DNA from: Corbicula japonica
Taxonomy: Eukaryota > Mollusca > Bivalvia > Venerida > Cyrenidae
Reading direction: 5' to 3'
NCBI GenBank assembly: GCA_038501625.1
Contig: JAZAYU010000112.1
Coordinates: forward strand, 1,973,084-2,037,083
Length of the DNA stretch: 64,000 nucleotides
The notes beneath the pieces are model-generated. The model made no database searches, had not been told where the DNA came from, and was given only the letters and a program-made list of their open reading frames with translations. Below, piece after piece: positions 33,501-45,500 of the stretch (its first letter is position 1; each line of letters begins with the position of its first letter). The position numbers and the translations under genes were made by a program.

Positions 33501-36500
33501 ATTTCGTTAACTCAATAGAGGTCACATTTTTTGTTCGATTGTCATCAAATTTGATATGACTATTTATATTGATGATATCTACTCAAATTATTAAAATCAT
33601 GTTCTTGAATTGCCCAGGGGCCCTGCCCTGGGGATTTAAAAAAAATCTTTTAAATTCTGTTTTTAACCTTTGATTTTCTACAGTTATCAACCAGATTTTG
33701 ACACAAACTTTATGCCATCTTAAAATTCAATATTTCCTGAACAATTCATATACTGGTTGTTCAGTGATAAAATTTGAAACAAAAATTTTAGTAGCAGAGT
33801 GAAAATTTCATGTGTCAAAATTCCAATATTTCTACCTGTCTTCAGCTTTATTTAGATTCAATCATAAGGTGGCAGTATCATATCTTCTGAACCCCTGGAA
33901 TGAATATCATTACACTTAGGTGAAATGATCAGTTCATGAACCTGATGTGCAGAACCCATGTTCCAACCTGGCTGGCTTAAGGTCAAGGATGCCTCTGGTG
34001 TTTGAGCAGGCCAATACTCTGAATTTATCTGAACACGACATACCCTTGCACTTGAATTGGCTTCCACCTGCCTGCCCGCTGCCCAGAGCTATTGTTTAAT
34101 TTGCTCTTAACCATCCATAACCTTTCCCACATTCACATCTGCGGCAGGGGATATAGCTGTTTGTTGTTTATTGCTATTAATTTTTAAAGGGGAGCACTAT
34201 TGAATATTTCATTCATTGTTAGGTAAACAGATGTGAACATTATTTCTGTATACTCTGACAAAGCAGTATTGCGGGGGTATTAATCACCTTCAGTGATAGC
34301 TCTTGTTAATTGTTGCAAAGTCAGCTGTGTATTTGTTAATTTTCTTGATTTTTTTTCTACCTTTCATTTCATGAATCCAAGAATCTGGTGAGCAATAGGG
34401 CCTTTGGCCCTCTTGTTTAAAGTGTACACGCATAAATAACAATTCAATCCTTATATTTACACATATAAATACCCTCATTAATACCGTTATTATGAGAAAC
34501 ATTTGTGATATTAGGGCTTTTCTGATGGCTTTTGGAACAGCCACGTTGACAACAATGTGAATGACAGCATGCTTTTTCGCAGCAACTCGTGGCAAAAACG
34601 TGCATGCTCGGCAACATCAAATGTCAAAACATTGTGCAGTGTCCTATAAATTGTGAAGGGTTCTACTGTAGCCATGCCGTTTTAAGTAATACGTCACACT
34701 GTTTACCATTAGAAATTATGATTTGTAAGATGAGGACGATATTGAAGTGTAAATATTTGTTATATGACTTAAAACAATCTTTGTTTACTTTAGCTCAGCA
34801 ATGACAAAATATCTATCTACATGAAGGACGGCATCTTGTTGCTACACGTTCTCATCAACAGCACAGACAATGTCAAGGTCATAGGAAACATCAGCTCTGG
34901 TGACTGGTTCCTCGTATCTGCCAAGTTTGATCAGCTTAAATACAGAGCTTCCAGTAAGTGTGTTTATTTTTATGGCTCTAAATAACATAGACAATGTCAA
35001 GGTCATCAGAAACATGGGGACTGGTTCCTTATATCTGCCAAGTTTTATGAACTTAGATACAGGGCATCCAGTAAGTATGATTTATTGTTATGTCTCATAA
35101 CAGCACAAAAAATGTCAAGGTCATTGGGAACATCAGCTCTGGGGACTGGTTTTTCATATCTACCAAGTTTGATCAACTCAGATACAGGGCATCCAGTAAG
35201 TATGTTTTATTTTTGTGTCTCTTAACAGCATAGACAATGTCAAGGTCATTGGGAACATCAGCTCTGGTGACTGGTTTTTCATATCTACCAAGTTTGATCA
35301 GCTTAAATACAGAGCTTCCAGTAAGTGTGTTGTGATTATTTTGATTATGCCTCACAAAGTCTTTACGAGGCATATAGAGTTGCACTCGACCGTCCGTCCG
35401 TACCTACATCCCCAAATCTTATGGCATCAACTCCTAAACTACCAGGTGGATTTATTTCAAACTTGCACAGATAACCAAGCAGGATGTTAAAATGATTGTA
35501 AAGAAAGGATTTTTTCCTGCAACAATTTTTACCAGAGTTATGGCTCTTTGTTATTACAAATTTTGTTGCAGCAGTCTGGGTGTCAGTTTTCTAGGACACA
35601 TTCTAGTTTTAATAATGTAACAGTTTTTGCTGTTCTGTGCCATCTGATCAGGATCTGCACAGGTCGCATTTTGGTCACAAATAACTTTATGAATCAAAAT
35701 GATCAGATGGCAGGGATGTGCCAACTGATCTGGATCTAAACTGTACGCCCTCACAATAAAGGTGTGTCTATGGAGAAAGGGTTAATAATGATGTTAATTT
35801 TGCCATAAAATGCATAATAAGTGATGTTGTCTAATTAACTCTATGACCTCATGGATGTGTCAGCTTTTCTGGATCTTCACTGTTCAACCATTAGATAACG
35901 ACCATAGCCCATGGAGAAAAGTGTTAAACCAAGCTAATAATTATTTCTATATTGGATAACCAGCTTAAAGTATTGCCCACCAGGTTCGGTGATGCTGATA
36001 CCATTAGTTAATGAAGCGAGCTTGTATTTTTCAGTTATGGATACCCAGCATGAAGTATTGGCTAGCATGTCCGGTGATGTTGGTAAAGTACTAGATGTTC
36101 AAACCCCTCTCTACATGGGCCAGTTACATCAGCATCCAGCTACCAACATATGGAGGAATAAAACTCAACTCAAACAACATTCAAGGTTCAGCTTCATTTA
36201 TTCATTTTCTGTAAACATTTACTATTCTTAGAATTTATTTCAGAGTTCAGAAGTAAAGCAATAGAAAATTAATTCCTAGATTCTCATCCCCACCTGCCCC
36301 TCAAAAATGACTCCACCCGAATGTTTTTTATTTAAAAAAAATGTGTTTATCAAAAATTTACATTACGAGTATGAATCGGTAGAGTATGAAAACGCAGTAT
36401 GAAACATTTAAGTGCAAATCGGCAATTCATACTCTGCTAGACACTGATTTATCTTTGCACTATACAAGCATCGTTAGAAACTCTAAGAATGATAAATAAA

Positions 36501-39500
36501 AATAATAATAAAACCCACCCACCCGGCCCATTTTTTTTGCCAAAATTTTGATGAGAATCTAGGAATTAATCAAAATGCTGTTTTCACTGTATCTGAATAT
36601 GAATGACACATTGGATCAGGTATGCAAATAGTTTAATATTTGCACACTTTAATTTTTTTTATGTAACTCCACAACACTTAACATATTATCGCATGTGCAA
36701 AAAAAATGAAGATCAATGTTATTTGATCTGGTTCTACACTGGTTGCTTCTTGGTTAGAAATAACGACGTAATGAATCTAAACCAAACAGTGTAGATAGAT
36801 CCTGATTAGAAGTACAATGTATATGGAAAATTTATAGATATTAAAATTGCTGTTTTTACTGTAATATAAATATTGTTTCTGAATAAGAGCCTGGCTGCAA
36901 GATTATCAAACTGAGAATGGAAACCAGTCTCAAATCTCAAGCATCTGATTGGCTGAAATGGCGACCAGTCGCCATTTCAGCCAATCAGATGCTTGAGATT
37001 TGAGACTGGTTTCCAAACTCAGTTTTATAACCTCGGGCACTGGCTGCAAGATTATCAAACTGAGAATGGAAACCAGTCTCAAATCTTTAGCTTTTCTTTG
37101 GTCAGTTCAGAGACTGTGCTGCTGATTGGTAGCTCATAACTGTTTATCCCTTTCGTCCATATATAAGCATTTTTACGCATGTGCAACCAGTGTATATTCA
37201 GATCAGACAGCACATCCGTGCCATCTGATCAGAATCTGCACTGGTCGCATTTTGGTCAGAAATAGCCAGTAACCGAAAGAATCAAAAAGCAAACAATTTA
37301 GATCCTGATCAGACGGAACAAGTGTGCCAGCTAATCTGGATCTAAACTGTTTGCCCATGTAATAAAGGTGTATCCACGGAGGAAAGGGTTATACAATCAT
37401 TTTGTCAAAGTTGGAGTTAGTATTGCTAAATTTAAGTTGTTTTATTTATTTCAGTTTCACAGGTTGTGTGCAGAACCTTACAATCAACAACCTGACTGTG
37501 GATTTCCAGGCAGCATCACAGTCTATTTTTGGAAATGACCCTGGCCTTCCTGTCCCAGGATGCACTAGGGAGGGCACCTGCTCATTGTTGCCATGCCAAC
37601 ATGGAGGAACTTGTCAGACAGGATGGGGAACATTTACATGCCAATGTCCAGTCACTTTCCAGGGAGATAACTGTGAATCAGGTAGACAACTAGTTATAAA
37701 CCCCATGGTGACGCAAGATTTCCAAAAAGGCTGATCATTTTGACAGTCTTAAACCTTTCCTTCATGTTTATTCCATTTTTGTGTGGGCGAATAGTGTAGA
37801 TCCAGATCAGCTGGCACATCTGTACTGTCTGAACAGGATCTAAACTGTTTGCTTTTTTATTTGTTCGGTAACTGGCTATTTCTGACCAAAATGTGACCAG
37901 AGCAGATTCTGATCAGATGACACAAATGTGCAGGCTGATCTGGATCTACACTGGTTGCAAATGGGTAAAAATGCATATATGTAGAGGAAAGGGTTAAGGT
38001 TGTTACATGATAATTTCCAACTTTTTGCCAAAATCCACCATGAAATTGAATACTGTACCGCAAAAGGGGGGTTTTACCTCTGAACTCATGGACCCATAAT
38101 ATGTGCTTATGTTTATTATAATAAAAAAATAATAATAATAAGTCCAATCTTCCCTGTGGTCGTCTATTATTTACATTTACAATTATGTACAAAATAAAGC
38201 ATTGTATCACAAAAGAGAAACAAACAAATTTGTTTATATCCAGAACATATATCTAGATTGCTAGTCCCACACTCTAAACTGAACTGAATGTCCATGAAAT
38301 AGCTTTCTATAGTGATATTTGTTCTTTCCTCCATATATACACATTCTTACACATGTGCGACCAGTGTAGGTCCAGATCAGCAGGCAAACCCATGCCATCT
38401 GATCAGGATCTGCACTGGTATCATTTTGGTCAGAAATAACTAAATGAATCAAAAAGCGAACAGTTTAGATCCTGATCAGATAGCACAGATGGTACGGATG
38501 TGTTTGATGTGTGATAAAACACCCATATATATGGAGAAAAGTGTTAACTTTGTTTGTGTTTCTATGATTCAGCACAGTCAGTGACGTTGAGTGATGGGGC
38601 CTATATGGAGATACTTGTGAATACCAATCTGTTTTCGTTTGGTGATACTGGATCCTTCCAGTTCCGCACCCGAGATGAGACTGTGTCACTGATGTTTATA
38701 CAGTTCTCCACCAGAGGGGCACCAAATACCAGTCTGGAAGTCAGTCTGTTCCAAACCAGACTTCATGTCACCATGGATGATGGAAATAGTAGGTACTTTG
38801 AAATGTTAACAAAATAGAATAATAGAATACTGCTTTTGAAATGATCAGTACCAAAATGTTTCTGCTAATGTGGGTTTACGGTAAATCCAGGTTCATATGT
38901 GTATGAATTTCTCACTTTTCTCACAGGGAAAACAAATACATGTTCCATTGTGCACAAACTTTAGCTAGGGCGCACTAGACAGTGTAATAAGCAAAAGAAT
39001 GTAAAGTAACTAAATTAAATGTTGTAAAATGCTCAGTCAAGCATAGCAGACAGGAAAAGCCTGAATGTGTGGAACAGTGTTCCAGTGAGAAAGTTTTCAG
39101 TTTTCTTTGGATAGATACCAGTGTCAGATAGAAATATTTTGCACAGAGTGCACTCAAGAATTTCACAAAGTTCACAAGTGGTTGCTGGTATAAACAAATG
39201 ATATTTTTATGCTTTTAATTAATAATAACAAATCATAAAGCCAACAGTGCAGATCCTAATCAGATGGCACGGATGTGCCTGCTGATCTGGATCTACACTG
39301 TTCGCCCACGCAATAAAGGTAAGGCTATGGAGAAAATGGTTAAGTTCGCAAAACATTAGCCAGAGGAACCATTTGGCTACAGCTTAATCAATCTGGCTCT
39401 TTCGTAAAAGATTGAGGTTGGCCCCAAAATAACAAATGTATTTGATATTCATGTCTTTTAATGAATTTTATAATTATACATTTGTAGTGAATATTAAGAT

Positions 39501-42500
39501 ATTCATATTTCTTACTTCACCAATTTGGCTACAACCTAAATACTGCTAGTATAGCCTAGATGATAGGCTAGATCACTGGAAGACATAAACTGAGTTCTTG
39601 TGTTTCAGCATTGCTCAAGAAATTCAATGAATCTGTGTCAGATGGAGCTTGGCATACTGTTTCCTGGCTGAGGAATTACACCTCCATTACTGTACATCTG
39701 GACTCCGGCTTCATGATCATCATGACAGAGCTGTTGGACCCAGTCATGTATGACCCAGTAGTCAGTGTGTTCTTTGGTGGGAAACCTTACCAACCAGGTA
39801 CAGCATCACAATCTCATCAGTTTGATTTTTTGTTGCAAAACTGGGTTAAAGGTTATAAAGCTGAGATTGGAAACCAGTCTCAAGATCATAAATCAGATGC
39901 TTGAGATTTGAGACTGGTTTCCATGCTCAGTTTTATAACCTTGGGCACTGGTCTATCTTCTTTGTAATTCTATATGAGTCAGACCAGGGCCCAAGATCAT
40001 AAAACTTAGATAAGAGACCTGTCTCAAATCTCAAGCATCTGATTGGCTGAAATGGTGACTGGTCTGATTGGCTGAAATGGTGACTGGTCTGATTGGCTGA
40101 AATGGTGACTGGTTGCTATTTCAGCCAATCAGATGCTTGAGATTTGAGACTGGTCTCCAAACTCAGTTTTATGATCTTGGGCTTAGGTCAATTTCCTTCA
40201 TTATTTTTTATTTTATGAGTAAGACCGGTTTTGCGCTTTAACCTCATTTTATGTTCAAATTGATGAGAAATTTCTTATTTTTACAGTGTTCATGATATGT
40301 TCATTAATTTATCGAAATATTTATTGTTTCAATGTGCACATGCATAAAATTTGTATGTTTTTGCACCTTCAATACCAAGAAATGCTATTTTTTTATTGCT
40401 GTGATGAGTGGAATATCTTTACATTTTAGGCAACACTGCGTACATGATTGGTTCCATGAAAGGTTGTATCAGAAATATCACACTGGATGGTTACACACTA
40501 CCTTATCTTGATGACACTGTCAGTAGGGGACTTGTGCTGCACAGGAAGGATGTACAAACAGGTTGTCATGGAGATGACGTGTGTAGAACCTCTCCATGTC
40601 CAGGATACAGCAAATGTGAGGATGTCTGGAACGCCAGAAATTGTACCTGTCTTGAGGGCTGGGAAGGGAATAACTGCAATGTTAGCATCGATGACTGTCT
40701 TAACAATTCATGTGTACACGGTGCGTGTACAGATGGCCATCAAAATTACACGTGTATTTGTGAGACTGGCTATACAGGGCAGTCATGTGACATAGTGATA
40801 GATGCATGTGACACACGACCGTGCCACGACAATGTCACTGTTAACTGTACCCTTGTATTCCCAGCACAGTTTCGATGTCTATGTAAGTCTGGGTGGACTG
40901 GACTTGATTGTTTTCAAGAAATCAATGAATGTAAAAGTAGTCCATGCTTGAATGATGGATTGTGTAGGGATATGGTGGATGGATTTAGTTGTGAATGCAG
41001 AAGGGACTATTTTGGTGAAAGGTGCGAGGAAAAGGAAATCTGCTCATCAGTGCCATGTTTTAATGGTGGTACATGCACAGCAGAAAAGAACAACACTGAT
41101 TTTTCTTGTAAATGTTTGCAGCGCTACTCAGGAAAACAATGTCAAACTTATGATTTTTGTTATGAAAATTTCTGCCGCAACAACGCAACTTGCATTTCAA
41201 ATTCTCAGGGATATATTTGTGAATGTCCCCCAGTGAATTATGGGGTATATTGTCAATATGTAGATTATTGTTCTAGTTTGCCGTGTTTGAATAATGGTAC
41301 ATGTTATAGTGACCGTGACAAGTTTAGATGCTCCTGTAATGAATTATATTCAGGAGTTCAGTGCGAAATTCCTGTGGACAGGTGTGAACAAAAATTGTGT
41401 AAAAATGGTGCTACATGTGTGTTTAAACCAACCAATCAAACTTCTGATTATGTTTGCTATTGTGTAGAAGGATTCACAGGTTTAAATTGTGAGACTGATA
41501 TCAATGAGTGCCAGTCTAATCCGTGTCAGAATGGAGCTCTATGTAAAGAAAGCAGCCAGCAGCCATGGAATTTTTTCCCAGGATTCCATTGTGTCTGCAA
41601 AGATGGCTTCTATGGAGCAGTCTGTGAACATGAAAGGAATGAATGTGAAAGTTCACCTTGTGCAAACAATGGAACATGTTCTGATCTCATTAATAAGTAT
41701 GAATGTGTATGTGCCAAGGGTTTCTCAGGTACCCACTGTGAGCATGATACTCGGGGCTGTTCATCGGCTCCATGTGAAAATGGTGCTCGTTGTGTGGAGA
41801 ATAGTGATAGTACATACAGCTGCATCTGTGATAAAGGTTATTACGGTGATCTCTGCCAATATAATATTGATAACTGTTTAAACAATATGTGTGAAAATAA
41901 CTCCACGTGCGTTTCAAATGTAGATAATTATACATGCGTTTGTCTTCCTGGATATGGTGGTCAGTTTTGTGAACAAATGGTGGACGCATGTTTTAGTCAG
42001 CCATGTTTGAACCAGGGTCGTTGCATTTTTCAAGGACATTGTGACTGTGAAGAAGTCATCGATTTATGCGGCTGGTATAATGACACGTGTCAAGTGGAGC
42101 TGTGTAGTCAGTGGGAGAATTGTACACATCTCCCTGTGCCATATATGTGTAATTGTTCTAACACAGGCTATGAGGAAAGTAATTGTGGCATAGATGTTGA
42201 TGAATGCAAGACATTCAGTAACAACACTTGTGAAAATGGCGGCATATGTGTTAACACAGTTGGTAGTTACAGATGCGACTGTCGTCTGACAGGTTACACA
42301 GGGAACAGGTGTGAGGTCGACATAGATGAGTGTTCAACTTATAATCCTTGTTTCAATGGAGGTTTGTATAAATTAGTAGTTGAGATTTCAATGGCTTGGA
42401 AAAATACTGTACCCAAGGTCATAAAAACAAATCAGGAGACCAGTCTCAATCTCAAGCATCTGATTGGCTGAAATGGCAGCTGGTCTCCATTTCAGTCAAT

Positions 42501-45500
42501 CAAATGCTGGAGATTTGAGACTGGTCTCTAATTTTATTTTTATAATATTTGGCTTATAATATTTATAAAATTTTACTAATATAGAATTTCGAAGGATACA
42601 GTCTCTTTTAGCATCAAGCCCTAGATGTATAATTATTTAACAACCCTTTCCTCCATAGACACACCTTTATTGCGTGAGCGAACAGTGTAGATCAAGATCA
42701 GCCAGCACATCCGTGCCGTCTGATCAGGATCTGCATTGTTCGCTTTTTGATTCTATAGGTTATTTCTGACCAAAATGTGACCAGTGCAGATCCTGATCAG
42801 ACGGCACAGATCTACACTGGTCGCACATGCGTAAAAATGCTTATATATGGAGGAAAGGGTTAATGTTTTGTAACTAAGATAATGTATTAATTAATAACAT
42901 TACCTTTACTCCTGTATGCAACCATAATAGATCCTAATCAGCCTGCACATCTATGCAGATCTGCTTTGCACATACATTAAGTCTGATCTGGATCTACCCT
43001 TGATGGTTATAGATTCATTATATTATTTCTGACCAAGAAGGAAACAGTGTAGAACCTAATCTGACTAATAGTTGCAAGTAAAATATAAGTCATGTCCCAT
43101 GGAGTAAAGCATTAAACAGTAATTTAAAAATAAGCAGACTGAGTATATTAGGTCAAAAAAACTTAGAAGTTGCCCTACATTTGTAGCCTATCAGAAGCTT
43201 TGAAAATTCAAATTCATCTGCGATTTATTTCAATAGAACTTTCTATTTTCTATGTATTAGTTAGAGTCCAAATAGAGAAATCTTCATGAAATAGACACGG
43301 CAAAGGAGGGAGCGGTAGCGACCGACTGGGCGTGTCTATTTCATGTAGATTTCTCTATTTGGACTCTTAACTGACTTAGTGTTTACGCTAGTTTTCCCCA
43401 AAGTTTGTTCTATAACAATAATTTCTATAGACTGTTTCTACACGAAATAGAAAGGAGATTTTTTTTAAATAAAGCATTATGATTGGTTGAAAAACTAGGG
43501 TTACACTAATTTAGAATAAACCAAATAGATCGATCTATTTTCAACTGCGCATGCACATGGCTACAAATGTAGGGCAACTTCTAAGTCCGATACAGTCTAT
43601 TAAGACGTTTCTATAGCTCATTTCGGCTCCTATTTTCTATAGAAACGTCTAAATAGACTCTATCCTTTACGAAGAAAAAATTAGAAATGGAATTTATTAA
43701 AAAATTTTAACCAACAAATACATTGAATTCCATGACAGTTCATAATTGGTCTACATACTTGTTTGAGAAACTTTTATTCATATTTATAATGCATGGTTGT
43801 TATTATCTAGAGAAGGAAATAAACTTTATATAACAGGTGTGTGTGAAAATCTTCCTGGATCTTTTGAGTGTGCTTGTCTGGCTGGCTGGACAGGATCTAC
43901 CTGTGGAGAGTTGGTGAACCACTGTGTTGGACAACCATGTCAGTATGGTGGTCGATGTGTGAACACGGTGTCCGATTTTATATGTGACTGCTCTAATACG
44001 GGTTACCAGGGAAAAACTTGTACGGATCAGGTTAATGATTGCGCAGGTACATTCACTTTATTCTATTTTTGGTACAAAATGAACACATGACAAAACTGTT
44101 AATTAGATAATACATGTATAATCTTTTGTTCGAAAGATAAGACTGTTATGACATGGATGAATCAATCTGACTAAAGTCAGATCTTACAAGCCCGTCCGGC
44201 TAGCTCAGTGGATGGAGCATCGGACTGTCAATCCAGGGGTCGTGAGTTCGATCCCCAGCCGAGGCGGGAAAAATTTCTCCGTGACAATTGAACTCGGACA
44301 TTGCGTCTGAGAGTCATTTGTCCCTCACCTCTGATTCAAGTGAGGAAGCAGTCAGTTGCTTGCGGAGAAATTGGTTAGTACTGGTTAGAGACCCAGGAAC
44401 ACCGGTTAGGTGGACTGACCGCCGGGATATATCCAGAAAGGTGTAGAAACCAGGCGTTAAAACCCCAAACAAACAAACAAACAGATCTTACAAAATGTAA
44501 AATCTGATGACGGTCCGCAGACACTGTACATAAGCTTTAGCGGTTTTCCCCGATTACTATTTTTAGAAAATGTCAACACAAGAAGCATGATTTATAACCC
44601 TCGCAAAGTGATCTGAACATGTCATCAAATTGGAAATGTGTGCAATACTACATAAACACCTACATCTTCAGTAAAATATGTCTTACGCAGGCTGTCAACA
44701 CTTTCCATGGTTTAAAATAGAATGTTTACTTTCACTATTTCGATTTGTAATGGTTTTCTGGAGATGATTTTAATCAGATTGTGGATGAGCAGTGTTGGTC
44801 CAGATCAAATGGCTCATTCATGCCATCTGATTGCGATCTATACAGCTTTTCTATTTGTTCTGATAGTTCCTACCAAGAAGCAAACAATGCAGATCCAAAT
44901 TGAACAGCATGAATGTTCCATCCGATCTGAACCTGCACTGTCGCCCACGACGTGGAGTAAATACTTAAGAACCTTCATATTAGTTACAGATTCTATGTAA
45001 AGAAAATTGCAGTGCTTCTTATAAAGGTGTGCAGTATAAAAAGTGCTCAAATCTGAGAGTTGAAAATCTGTGAAGAAATAATAATTACCGCAAATTGAAA
45101 TTTGAAAATTTTGTTAATTTGGTTTGTTAGGCATAATATGAAAATAAAATACATTTGCTTTAAATTAAATACATTTGATTCATCCAATTAATGTGTTTCT
45201 AGGTAATCCATGCCTTAATGGTGGTATCTGCATAGACAGTACAAATTCCTTTACATGTAAGTGCTCCGGAACTGGTTACTCTGGCGACCTGTGTCAGTTC
45301 AAGGTCAACAACTGTGAAGGCATGCCCTGTAAGAACAATGGCAGCTGTTACGATGTGGGTGTGACCTTCCGGTGTGAATGTATGCCAGGGTACACAGGTA
45401 CTTTGTGCTCGGAGGACATAGATGAGTGTCTGACCATGATGCACCGGTGTGCAGAGGGCAGCACCTGTCTCAACAGCCCAGGAACATATAGCTGTGTGTG

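Noticed and set aside
35100..35325. Laminin-G half-exon copies 3 and 4 as regular alternative exons
   Set aside because: The only plausible acceptors give a 92-bp exon that shifts the frame; kept as a finding about donors only.
40408..42471. 687-codon frame as a single-exon EGF protein
   Set aside because: Acceptor at 40429 and donor after 42361 both keep phase with neighbouring exons; the last 36 codons are intron and fold-back repeat.
44178..44493. SINE marking a duplication breakpoint, because window base 1 corresponds to 44486 inside its target duplication
   Set aside because: The window edge is arbitrary; sequence left of base 1 is unseen, so homology probably continues. The coincidence carries no evidence.
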